From DATBDM01 sp036269915 (GTDB lineage: Bacteria > Actinomycetota > Thermoleophilia > Solirubrobacterales > Solirubrobacteraceae): DNA of 19,097 nucleotides. The translations under genes and the position numbers were made by a program. Positions 6,020-13,325 of this stretch are shown here, piece after piece (within the stretch, counting starts at the first letter, position 1; the number at the start of each line of letters is the position of its first letter). The DNA lies in assembly GCA_036269915.1 (NCBI GenBank), contig DATBDM010000193.1, forward strand, positions 1 through 19,097, given 5' to 3'. The notes below the pieces were generated by a model. It had not been told where the DNA came from. It made no database searches and worked only from the letters and a program-made list of their open reading frames with translations.

Positions 6020-6477
6020 TGGCACCGCGTCCTCCCGTCCCGCCGTTCACGGAGGCGACCGCACGCCAGAAGGTGCAGGCGGCCGAGGACGCCTGGAACA
6101 CGCGCGAGCCCGAGCGCGTCGCGGGCGCGTACACCGGGGACTCGCAGTGGCGCAACCGGGACGAGTTCGTGACCGGGCGCGACGCGATCGTCGCGTTCCT
6201 GACCCGCAAGTGGGAGCGCGAGCTCGAGTACGCGCTGCGCAAGGACCTGTGGGCGTTCACCGACGACCAGATCGCCGTGCGCTTCCAGTACGAGTCCCAC
6301 GACGCGTCCGGCCAGTGGTGGCGCAGCTACGGCAACGAGCTGTGGCGCTTCGACGCCGACGGATACATGGAGCGCCGTGAGGCCAGCATCAACGACGTGC
6401 CGATCGACGAGTCCGAGCGGCGAATCTTCGGCCCGCGCCCGGAGTCCGAGCGCGGGCCCGGACTGCCCCTCCGCTAG
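6019..6477 (+). CDS. DUF1348 (SnoaL/NTF2-like fold) protein
   Basis: 152 residues. It follows the DUF1348 pattern closely from end to end: PPFTEATARQKVQAAEDAWN, then W-RNR-x-EF-x-TGRDAIVAFLTRKW, ELEYALRKDLWAF, IAVRFQYE, W-RSYGNELWRF, and RREASINDVPI near the end. These are small cytoplasmic proteins with the NTF2-like cone fold, of unknown substrate. The ATG at 6019 overlaps the regulator stop as TGATG; an in-frame GTG at 6016 is the alternative. The overlap makes it the third gene of the operator-controlled operon, although DUF1348 genes often stand alone, so it may be a passenger. Confidence 0.9.
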   Translation: MAPRPPVPPFTEATARQKVQAAEDAWNTREPERVAGAYTGDSQWRNRDEFVTGRDAIVAFLTRKWERELEYALRKDLWAFTDDQIAVRFQYESHDASGQWWRSYGNELWRFDADGYMERREASINDVPIDESERRIFGPRPESERGPGLPLR

Positions 6478-6511
6478 CTGGCGGGTCCCTGGCAGGCCTC
6501 GAGCGCGGACT

Positions 6512-6796
6512 CGACAGCGTCGTGATCCGCCGCGCGCCGATCACGCGATCGGTCTCCTCGACGACGACGCAGAGCATCCCCGCGGTGTTGCCGTCGTCGT
6601 CGGCGAGCGAGCTGTAGGAGAACGTGTGGTAGGTCTCCTCGCGGAAGCCGCTGCGCTCCAGGAACAGCTGCAGCCCCTGGTCCCAGGTGGCGTCGCCCCC
6701 TGCCGGCGAGCCCAGGGGCGTCGAGGCCCAGTCGAACGCGTCGATCCGCTCGCGCATGCCGTCGCCCATGGACGTCTGCGACGGCGGTTCGCTCAC
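6512..6796 (-). pseudogene. PAS-sensor kinase/phosphatase N-terminus, internally deleted and truncated
   Basis: From a GTG at 6796 the minus strand encodes MRERIDAFDWASTPLGSPAG, the usual start of large PAS-GAF signalling proteins. It then jumps directly to DATWDQGLQLFLERSGF, ETYHTFSYSSLADDDG and MLCVVVEETDRVIGARR, which is the C-terminal part of the same first PAS domain. About 70 residues that normally lie between (GWPQSLR through the core of the PAS fold) are missing, with the join at about 6697-6703. After ARRITTL (about 6515) family similarity ends and the frame runs on into the opposite DUF1348 gene. No kinase, GAF or PP2C part remains. I read it as a gene relic, though a short open frame survives. 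Confidence 0.75.
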
Positions 6797-6852
6797 ACGC
6801 GGCGCCTACCCGGGGTCAGGGCGTCATCGCGGCGATGTGCGGGCGCCCCGAA

Positions 6853-8121
6853 TCAGCGGAACGCGTGGCGGTTGCCCCAGTGGGCGACCCTGCGCCCGAT
6901 CTTCGCTCCCTCCGTGTCGGCGAACCGGAAGTGGACACCGGACCAGATGCGGGCTTCGACGATGTCGTCTCGCACCTGCGCGAAGCTCGTGAACTGCCGC
7001 GTCACGCCGCCGGGCGTGGTGCCGCTGAACGTCGCCTCATCCCGGCCGTAGAAGTCCTGCATGGTGTCCGCGACCGCGCCGCCGAACGTCGACAGGCCGC
7101 CCGGGTGCTCGGGGTAGGGCGGATTGGCGATCAGCGCCGTCCAGTCCGGGTCGGCCTCGGTGGCGCGGTTGCCGTCGCTCGCCGCCTCCCGAATCGCGTG
7201 GAATGGCCGCCAGAAGCTGTACCGGGCCTTGTCGCGCCACGTCACGATCAGCGCGTCCGCGGCGTTCGTGTACACGCGCGCGAGCAGCCGGGCGTGGTCG
7301 GCCAGGGTGCCGCCCTGGCCGCTGGCGACCGAGCGGACGATGCTCGCCATCGTCGCGGTCGCGTTGGTCGTGCCCCAGTACTCGGCCGCTGCCGTCTGCT
7401 CGGGCGTCCGGGTCGAGCCGGTCGCCCGCCCGAGCGCCTTCACTTCGTTGAGATCGGCCGCATACGCCCGCGAGCCGAGGCGGTGGGGTGCGCGGCCACG
7501 GAAGCGATCCGGGTCGCCCAACACGAACGGTGTGACGTCCTTCAGCCAGGCTCCCGGGTCGGTCACCGTTGCCGGCGGCACGAGCCGCCAGACGCCCGGC
7601 AGGGTCGACTCCGTGAAGCGGAACGGCCCGAAGCGACCGTCCCCGGCGCGCGCCGCGAGCAGGGCGGCCGCGGCGGCTTCGCCCGTCGCGATCCCGCCGG
7701 CCTTCGCCGGCCCGTCCGGGATCGGCGCGAGCGCTGCCTGGTACGCGGCCTCGATCACCGGCATTCGAGCGGCGGGGATCCCGAGCCCGCCGTTGACGAG
7801 CACGTGATGCGCCGCGGCCGCGACGGCGGCGTCCTGCGAGTACCAGCGCTTGGCCGCGGGCGAGGAGACATACGGCTCGTGGCAGCCGGCGATCGCGTTG
7901 ACCGCGTCGTAGACGGCGGCGTGGACCATCGCCAGGTGCGCGGTCGAGGCAGCCCCCTGGCCGGCGCCCGGGGGCGTGGCCGTGCCGGGCGACTGCAGCG
8001 CCGCGGCGGCGACCTGGTTCCAGTCGGTGACGGCGTCCGCACGCGCGGTCGCCGGTATCGCGAGCACGGCGAGAAGCGCAAGACCGCCGAGCAGGGTGCG
8101 GAGTACGCGGGTGACGCGCAT
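6853..8121 (-). CDS. Exported vanadium-dependent haloperoxidase-like (PAP2-superfamily) protein, altered active site
   Basis: 422 residues with a signal peptide (VLRTLLGGLALLAVLAIPATARA). The all-helical vanadium-haloperoxidase fold is recognisable by K298-x6-R305-P (KARYSFWRPFHAIR) and by R391-x5-H397 (ARIWSGVHFRF), the phosphate/vanadate ligands and the vanadium-bound histidine. Between them PPYPEHPGGLSTFGGA aligns with the PPFPAYPSGHATFGGA-type motif of the fungal chloroperoxidase. Here the motif serine is Gly and the acid-base histidine is Leu343. Classical peroxidase chemistry may therefore be changed; H339 nearby might substitute. The start at 8121 is fixed by GGGAGGAG (8134-8127) on the minus strand; the longer frame adds only five codons. 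It is monocistronic. Homologues are common exported proteins of unproven activity in soil actinobacteria. Confidence 0.85.
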   Translation of the reverse strand: MRVTRVLRTLLGGLALLAVLAIPATARADAVTDWNQVAAAALQSPGTATPPGAGQGAASTAHLAMVHAAVYDAVNAIAGCHEPYVSSPAAKRWYSQDAAVAAAAHHVLVNGGLGIPAARMPVIEAAYQAALAPIPDGPAKAGGIATGEAAAAALLAARAGDGRFGPFRFTESTLPGVWRLVPPATVTDPGAWLKDVTPFVLGDPDRFRGRAPHRLGSRAYAADLNEVKALGRATGSTRTPEQTAAAEYWGTTNATATMASIVRSVASGQGGTLADHARLLARVYTNAADALIVTWRDKARYSFWRPFHAIREAASDGNRATEADPDWTALIANPPYPEHPGGLSTFGGAVADTMQDFYGRDEATFSGTTPGGVTRQFTSFAQVRDDIVEARIWSGVHFRFADTEGAKIGRRVAHWGNRHAFR

Positions 8122-8243
8122 GACTACTCCTCCCAAGGTGGGTCGGTGCGAGGGCCGCCCGACCTTCCGTGGCTCCGATGGTGTCCTGGGATTTCGTCCG
8201 GTGCGGTCCGCGTCAACCCTCTCGCGTCCACGCGCTCACGTCA

Positions 8244-8261
8244 AACTCACGAGTATGAGTT
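8244..8261. promoter_or_regulatory. Palindrome AACTCA-N6-TGAGTT in the divergent intergenic region
   Basis: Perfect six-base arms surround CGAGTA. It lies in the 283-base gap (8122-8404) between the divergent haloperoxidase-like and ligase genes, in the most AT-rich part of that gap. It could be a repressor site for either gene. I see no convincing -35/-10 pair around it. The rest of the gap holds no gene I can support. Confidence 0.35.
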
Positions 8262-8404
8262 CGCACGTTAGGGACAGCGCTCATCCTGGCGACGACACCA
8301 GCCGGTCAGCGCCGTCGTCACCGTGACCGGCGCACGACCCCCTGAGGCAGCGCCAGCAGCGCCGCGACCGTCAAGATGAGGCTCGCCATGGTGCGCACGA
8401 CGGC

Positions 8405-9382
8405 ATGAACGTGTTGCGCGATCTCCTCGCCGCGGACGAGCTCGCCCTCGTCCACCCCGGCCCGCCGCCCAAGGGCAGCGACGCCATGCGCGCGAAGCTC
8501 ACCGACGACCGCTTCAGCGACCCGGAGTGGATCTTCGAGCGCAAGCTCGACGGGATCCGCTGCGTCGCGGTCCGCGACGGCGGCCCGGTGCGGCTGTGGT
8601 CGCGCAACGACCTCTCGCTCGACGGCCGCTACCCGGAGCTCGCGGAGGCGCTCGGCGCCGAGGAGGCGCCGCGCTTCGCGATCGACGGCGAGGTGGTCGC
8701 CTTCGAGCGCGGCCGGACGAGCTTCGCGCGGCTCACGCAGCGCGGGCAGCGCTCCGTCGCCGTCTTCCTCTACGTCTTCGACGTCCTCTGGCTCGACGGC
8801 TGCGACCTGCGCGCGCTGCCGCTACGCGCTCGCAAGCGGATCCTGCGCCGGGCGTTCGGCTTCCACGGCCACGTGCGCCTGACACCCCACCGCAACGCCG
8901 ACGGCGAGGCGTACTTCGCCGAGGCGTGCCGTCGCGGCTGGGAGGGCCTGATTGCCAAGCGCGCCGACAGCACCTACTCCTCGCGCCGCTCCGACGACTG
9001 GCTGAAGTTCAAGTGCGAGCACGGGCAGGAGCTCGTCGTCGGGGGCTACACGGCGCCGCGCGGATCGCGGACGCGCTTCGGCGCGCTGCTGCTCGGCGTC
9101 TACGACGGCGGCGGCGTGCTGCGCTACGCCGGCAAGGTCGGGACGGGCTTCGACCATGCCGCGCTGGATGCCATCGGCGACCAGCTCGAGGCCCTGCGCA
9201 CGGACCGCCCGCCGTTCGCCGAGCCGGCGGCGATCCGCGAGCGCGACGTGACCTGGGTCCGGCCTGAGCTCGTCGCGCAGGTCGGCTTCACCGAGTGGAC
9301 CCGCGACGGCCGCCTGCGCCATCCCCGGTTCCAGGGGCTGCGCGAGGACAAGGCCGCGCGCGACGTGGTGCGCGAGGGCTGA
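8405..9382 (+). CDS. ATP-dependent DNA ligase (LigD ligase-domain type)
   Basis: 325 residues, the size of a bare adenylation plus OB-fold ligase. The nucleotidyl-transfer motifs are present in order: motif I E-R-K47-L-D-G-I-R (adenylated lysine), SRNDLSLDGRYPE, motif III/IIIa DGEVVAF (D94, E96), FDVLWLDG, motif IV E180-G-L-I-A-K-R, and motif V W-L-K-F-K (K201, K203). These are followed by the OB-fold with RFGALLLGVYDGGG, AGKVGTGF and a C-terminal VTWVRPELVAQVGFTEWT. This C-terminal pattern belongs to the ligase domain of bacterial NHEJ LigD and its stand-alone LigC relatives, which seal nicks and breaks with ATP. No Ku, primase-polymerase or 3'-phosphoesterase gene lies in the window. The start at 8405 gives a 30-residue leader before the first conserved segment; MRAKL at 8486 is an alternative. 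Confidence 0.92.
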   Translation: MNVLRDLLAADELALVHPGPPPKGSDAMRAKLTDDRFSDPEWIFERKLDGIRCVAVRDGGPVRLWSRNDLSLDGRYPELAEALGAEEAPRFAIDGEVVAFERGRTSFARLTQRGQRSVAVFLYVFDVLWLDGCDLRALPLRARKRILRRAFGFHGHVRLTPHRNADGEAYFAEACRRGWEGLIAKRADSTYSSRRSDDWLKFKCEHGQELVVGGYTAPRGSRTRFGALLLGVYDGGGVLRYAGKVGTGFDHAALDAIGDQLEALRTDRPPFAEPAAIRERDVTWVRPELVAQVGFTEWTRDGRLRHPRFQGLREDKAARDVVREG

Positions 9383-9427
9383 CACTCATTCGAGAGGGAT
9401 GACCCGGGGCGGGGCGAATCCCGGTCC

Positions 9428-9898
9428 GTGGCGATCGTGACCGAGGAGGATCTCCGCTTCGAGCGGCGCTGGTACCGCATCCAGCGCGTCGGCCGCGCGC
9501 TGCTCGTCATCGCCATCGTCGCGGCCGTCGTCGGCGTCTTCGGCACCGGGCCGCTCGCGTCCGCCACCGCCGAGGGTCCGGGCGGGCGGTTCTCGGTCGA
9601 CTACGACCGCTTCGTCCGCAGCACCCAGTCGACCTCCCTGCAGATCTCGGCGCAGGGCGCCGTCGGGCCGGCCACCGTTGCGATCGCGCAAGGGTTCCTC
9701 CAGGCGACGAGCCTCTCCGACGTCTCTCCGCAGCCGGACTCCGAGACCGCGCGCGGGGGCCGCGTCGTGCTCAGCTACCAGGGCTCGCTCCCCGACGAGA
9801 TCGAGCTGCAGCTCGCGCCCGAGACCATCGGCGTCCATCAGGCGACCGTCTGGGTGGGCGGCGCGCCGGTGCGCTTCCGGCAGGTGACCTGGCCGTGA
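9428..9898 (+). CDS. Membrane-anchored protein coupled to DUF421 gene
   Basis: 156 residues from GTG. A charged N-terminus with FERRWYRIQRVGR precedes one transmembrane helix (LLVIAIVAAVVGVFGTGPLA). The remaining ~110 residues, probably outside the membrane, have alternating beta-strand character (GGRFSVDYDRFVRS, STSLQISAQGA, RVVLSYQGSLPDEIELQLAP, ATVWVGGAPVRFRQVTWP). I do not recognise a named domain. Its TGA overlaps the GTG of the DUF421 gene (GTGA at 9895-9898), so the two proteins are translated together and probably form one membrane complex. The start codon is uncertain: no clear ribosome site precedes 9428, and a second in-frame GTG lies at 9437. Confidence 0.75.
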   Translation: MAIVTEEDLRFERRWYRIQRVGRALLVIAIVAAVVGVFGTGPLASATAEGPGGRFSVDYDRFVRSTQSTSLQISAQGAVGPATVAIAQGFLQATSLSDVSPQPDSETARGGRVVLSYQGSLPDEIELQLAPETIGVHQATVWVGGAPVRFRQVTWP

Positions 9899-10338
9899 TC
9901 CCCGTCGTCCGCGCGATCGCGGTCTACGGGTTCCTGCTCGTGCTCATGCGGCTGATGGGCAAGCGGTCGCTCGCCCAGGTGACGGTCTTCGACCTCCTCG
10001 TCCTGCTGATCGTCTCCGAGGCGACGCAGCAGGGGATGACCGGCAACGACTTCTCGGTCACGAACTCGATCATCCTCGTCACCACGCTCGTGCTGCTGCA
10101 GCGCGCGGCCGACAAGCTGACCAACCGGTCGCCGCGCTCGGACCGTTTGCTCAACGACGTCCCGACGGTGATCGTCCAGGACGGCCGCCCGATCGCCGAC
10201 CGCATGCGCCACAACGACCTCAGCGACGGAGAGCTGCTCGAGGAGGTCCGCAAGGCCGCCGGGCTCGAGGGCCTGGACAAGGTCCGCTACGCGGTGCTCG
10301 AGCGCGACGGCAGCATCTCGGTCATCCAGAGCGGCTGA
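9895..10338 (+). CDS. DUF421 (YetF-like) membrane protein
   Basis: 147 residues. The N-terminal ~75 residues follow the DUF421 pattern: VVRAIAVYGFLLVLMRLMGKRSLAQ, then FDLLVLLIVSEATQQGMTGNDFS and SIILVTTLVLLQRAADKL, giving three transmembrane helices with the GKR and SEATQ signatures. The C-terminal ~65 residues form the small YetF-type soluble domain (VPTVIVQDGRPIADRMRHNDLSDGEL through VRYAVLERDGSISVI). Family members are cell-membrane proteins of unknown transport or sensing role. It is shorter than the ~230-residue YetF proteins of Bacillus, which have an extended soluble part. GTG start overlaps the upstream stop. Confidence 0.9.
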   Translation: MIPVVRAIAVYGFLLVLMRLMGKRSLAQVTVFDLLVLLIVSEATQQGMTGNDFSVTNSIILVTTLVLLQRAADKLTNRSPRSDRLLNDVPTVIVQDGRPIADRMRHNDLSDGELLEEVRKAAGLEGLDKVRYAVLERDGSISVIQSG

Positions 10339-10432
10339 CCACGGCGGCGAGCTGAGCGCCGGCGCGTCCGAGCGCTGACGTTTCACCGCCGGGCAACGAT
10401 CGCGGCGCCCGGCACGTGTGAGGTGGCGCCCC

Positions 10433-12796
10433 ATGCGCTCCGCACTCGTCGCCATCGTCGTCGCCCTCGTCCTCCCCGCCGCGGCCGCCGCCGCGCCCGT
10501 CACGCTCACGGGTCGTGCCGCGCTGCCCGCGAAGACCTTCGCCGCCGGACCGCCGAGCGGCGCGCACATCGCCCCGCCGTTCGGCACCGGCACGCAGGTG
10601 CCGTTCCCGAGCCAGCCCGTCCAGGGCTTCTCGGCGTTCCTGCCCGCGGGCCATGGCGACCTGCTGGCGATGCCCGACAACGGCTACGGCGCGCTCGAGA
10701 ACTCCGCCGACTTCGACCTGCGCATCTACCGGATCCATCCCGACTACGGCTCGGGTCGCGTGCAGGTGCGCTCGTTCGTCGAGCTGCGCGACCCGCACCA
10801 CCGGCTGCCGTTCTCGATCGTCAACGAGTTCACGCGCTCGCGCGTGCTGACGGGCGCCGACCTGGACGTCGAGTCGCTGCAGCGCGACCCGCGCGACGGG
10901 AGCTTCTGGATCGGTGACGAGTTCGGACCGTTCCTGCTGCACGTCGCCACCGACGGCACCGTGCTCCACGCCCCGTACTCGCTGCCCGGCATCCGCGCGC
11001 CGCAGAGCCCGTACTCGGAGGAGTCCACGCCACAGCGGCTGATGAACGCGCTCGACGCCCGCGGCCGCGCCCGCGGCGCGACGACGGCGCCGGTCGTCTC
11101 CCCCGACGCGAACCTGATCGCCGACGGCGATCCGGCCACGGTCGCCGACGGCCGTGACGGCAGCGACGGGCAGCGCCCCGCCTCGTCGGAGATCTTCGAC
11201 GTCGCCAAGCTCCACGCGGCCGGCTACAAGGTCGTCCCCTACACCGTCGATGCCCCGGCGCGGATGGACCAGCTGATCAAGCTCGGCGTCGACGGGCTGA
11301 TCTCCGACCGCTCCGACCTGCTCTACCAGCGGATCGCCGCCGACCGGCCGGACGCGATCCTGCCCGACGGCCGCGTGGATCCCGCCAAGTTCGACTTCGA
11401 GGGCCACCGCGGCTCGCGCGACCTGCGCCCGGAGAACACGCTCCCCGCCATGGAGGCCGGGCTCGACAACCTCATCAACACGATCGAGACCGACAACGGC
11501 ATCACCAAGGACGGCGTGCCGGTGCTCGACCACGAGCCCTACGTCTCCTCCGTGCGCTGCCGGCGCGCCGACGGCGCGTCCTACGGCGTCCAGGACGAGC
11601 AGCTCGTCGAGGACCTCACGCTCGCCCAGCTGCAGGCCCGCTACACCTGCGACAACGTCTTCCGCGGGCCGCAGCAGAGCAACGACCGGGCGCTGTCGCC
11701 GATCGCCGTCGCCTTCGCCGCGCAGGAGCACCTGCGCGACCCGTACGTGATGCCCTCGACGCAGGAGCTGTTCGACTTCGTCGGCTTCTACGAGCGCTGG
11801 TACGCGACCGGCCCCGGCAAGGACGACCCGCACGCCGCGGCGCGCGCCGCCAACGCCGCGCACGTGCGCTTCAACATCGAGACGAAGATCAACCCGCGCA
11901 CCGACCGCGACGACCACGGCGACGTCTACGCGCGTCGCACGATCGGGCCGGTGCCGTTCGCCGACACGGTCTCGGGCGTGATCGAGCGCAACGGCATGGC
12001 CGGCCGCTCGGACGTGCAGTCCTTCGACTTCCGCACGCTCGAGCGCGTGCAGGACACGCATCCGGAGCTGCCGATCGTGACGCTGTGGGGCGACACCGCC
12101 AAGGGCCCGGGTGTCGACGAGGACGGCACCAACCTCCAGCCCGGACCGGGCCAGTCGAACTCGCCGTGGCTCGGGGGCCTGATCTGGCCGTACCGCGAGA
12201 CCGCGCTCTCGACGCCTTTCCGCGCGCAGGCCTCAGGCGGGTTCGAGGGGATGGCGCGGCGTCGGAACGAGCTGCTGCCGATGCTCGAGAAGCCCCTGAC
12301 CGGCGGCCCGCAGGATCGGACGACGATCTACTCGTTCGACACCCGGACGCGCCGGTGGACGGACGCGCACTGGACCTACGTCTACGACCCGCAGGGCGTC
12401 TCGATCGGGGACTTCCAGCTCTCCGGCCATGACACCGGACTGACGCTCGAGCGCGACAACGGGCAGGGCGCGACCGCGAAGTTCAAGACGATCGAGTCCT
12501 TCCGGCTCGGTCGCGGCGACGGTCACGTGGTCGACAAGGCGCCGCTCGTCGACGAGCTGGACATCGCCGACCCGGCGGGGCTCTCCCTGCGCACGCCGAC
12601 CAACCAGCCGGGCGACCTCTCGATCGGAAACCCGTTCGGGCTCCCGTTCAACACGATCGAGGATTTGCTCGTATCGCGGGGAGGTCGCGAGCTCACGGTC
12701 GGCGTCGACAACAACTACCCCTTCTCCGTCGGTCGCCACGTCGGCACGGGCGCGCCGGACGACGACGAGATCGTCACCCTCCGCCTCCGGCGCTGA
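10433..12796 (+). CDS. Exported phytase-like esterase with inserted, apparently permuted GDPD domain
   Basis: 787 residues with a signal peptide (MRSALVAIVVALVLPAAAAAA). Residues ~40-190 are the first half of a 'phytase-like esterase' propeller (ADLDVESLQRDPRDGSFWIGDEFGPFLL). Residues ~603-787 are its second half, restarting at GFEGMARRRNELLPMLE and ending PFSVGRHVG...DDEIVTLRLRR. Between them sits a glycerophosphodiester phosphodiesterase barrel. Residues 325-580 give the catalytic start HRG...ENT (H325, R326, E334, N335), E352-x-D354, H367 and the metal ligand pair E483-T-K485. The segment normally closing a GDPD barrel (GYKVVPYTVDAPARMDQLIKLGVDGL-ISDR) comes first, at ~255-295. It probably cleaves phosphodiester or phosphomonoester groups from lipids outside the cell. 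ATG 10433 is preferred over GTG 10418 because it starts the signal peptide, with GAGGTGG just upstream. It ends in a hairpin. Confidence 0.85.
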   Translation: MRSALVAIVVALVLPAAAAAAPVTLTGRAALPAKTFAAGPPSGAHIAPPFGTGTQVPFPSQPVQGFSAFLPAGHGDLLAMPDNGYGALENSADFDLRIYRIHPDYGSGRVQVRSFVELRDPHHRLPFSIVNEFTRSRVLTGADLDVESLQRDPRDGSFWIGDEFGPFLLHVATDGTVLHAPYSLPGIRAPQSPYSEESTPQRLMNALDARGRARGATTAPVVSPDANLIADGDPATVADGRDGSDGQRPASSEIFDVAKLHAAGYKVVPYTVDAPARMDQLIKLGVDGLISDRSDLLYQRIAADRPDAILPDGRVDPAKFDFEGHRGSRDLRPENTLPAMEAGLDNLINTIETDNGITKDGVPVLDHEPYVSSVRCRRADGASYGVQDEQLVEDLTLAQLQARYTCDNVFRGPQQSNDRALSPIAVAFAAQEHLRDPYVMPSTQELFDFVGFYERWYATGPGKDDPHAAARAANAAHVRFNIETKINPRTDRDDHGDVYARRTIGPVPFADTVSGVIERNGMAGRSDVQSFDFRTLERVQDTHPELPIVTLWGDTAKGPGVDEDGTNLQPGPGQSNSPWLGGLIWPYRETALSTPFRAQASGGFEGMARRRNELLPMLEKPLTGGPQDRTTIYSFDTRTRRWTDAHWTYVYDPQGVSIGDFQLSGHDTGLTLERDNGQGATAKFKTIESFRLGRGDGHVVDKAPLVDELDIADPAGLSLRTPTNQPGDLSIGNPFGLPFNTIEDLLVSRGGRELTVGVDNNYPFSVGRHVGTGAPDDDEIVTLRLRR

Positions 12797-12807
12797 GCGC
12801 CGGAGGC
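12783..12807. terminator. Bidirectional hairpin between convergent genes; stop codon is the loop
   Basis: GCCTCCGGCGC (12783-12793) and GCGCCGGAGGC (12797-12807) are perfect 11-base arms. The three-base loop is the TGA stop of the GDPD gene. It lies 14 bases before the end of the convergent minus-strand gene, so it can terminate both. There is no T-tract, which is usual for actinobacterial terminators. Confidence 0.75.
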
Positions 12808-12820
12808 ATGGGCGACGTGG

Positions 12821-13171
12821 TCAGGCGCGGGCGTGCGAGCGCCGGAAGCGCCCGTTGGTGACCGCGAACCCCGTCGCCGCGGTGAGCGCGGCGAGGAGGG
12901 CGGCGCTGGGCAGGACGTAGACGAGCGGCGAGGTGCCGTCGTCGGACTGCGCCGGCGTGCTGCGCTGGGCCTGCTGCGCGGCGATCGCCGTCGACGCGTG
13001 CAGGTCCGCGGCGGACTGGACCGGGACGCGCTGGTCGGGGTTGCGCAGGTCCTGCGTCGGCGTCGTCGTGCCGGACGTCGACACCGGGTCGACGACCATG
13101 GCGCTCGCCGCGGGGGCGGCGATGGCCAGGGACGCGACGGCGATGGTGATGCAGCGGGTGGGGCGGGACAT
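12821..13171 (-). CDS. Small exported, membrane-anchored protein (signal peptide plus C-terminal helix)
   Basis: 116 residues. A signal peptide MSRPTRCITIAVASLAIAAPAASA is followed by a short disordered stretch with DLRNPDQRV, AADLHASTAIAAQQAQ and Ser/Thr/Gln-rich linkers. Then come one transmembrane helix near residues 83-105 (LVYVLPSAALLAALTAATGFAV) and a basic tail FRRSHARA. Proteins with this start and layout are common in Solirubrobacter-like genomes, where DLR-P-D is the conserved core. No function is known to me. The ribosome site AAAGGAGG (13185-13178) lies six bases before the ATG, the strongest in the window, suggesting high expression. It converges on the GDPD gene with a shared terminator. 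Confidence 0.85.
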   Translation of the reverse strand: MSRPTRCITIAVASLAIAAPAASAMVVDPVSTSGTTTPTQDLRNPDQRVPVQSAADLHASTAIAAQQAQRSTPAQSDDGTSPLVYVLPSAALLAALTAATGFAVTNGRFRRSHARA

Positions 13172-13325
13172 GAGGCCCCTCCTTTCGAGCGGCCCCTGGT
13201 GGGCGGGGTCGCGGGGGATCGGGACGAGGCGAGCGTCCGCCCGGCCGGTAATGCCACGGCGTCAATTCGGTAATTGCGCGGACATCTGCCAGGTGTGTCA
13301 TACGGATGAACTAGGGTGCTCGCCC

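Noticed and set aside
6835..8271. 478-codon plus-strand frame
   Set aside because: Antisense of the haloperoxidase-like gene, which has a signal peptide, a strong ribosome site and active-site motifs.
10322..12061. 579-codon open frame on the minus strand
   Set aside because: It is the antisense shadow of the GDPD gene, with repetitive V/R/G/A composition. The plus strand has a signal peptide and catalytic motifs.
13263..13276. Short dyad CAATT-CGGT-AATTG upstream of the YfbR-like gene
   Set aside because: The five-base arms are too short to stand out, and there is no second copy or aligned promoter.
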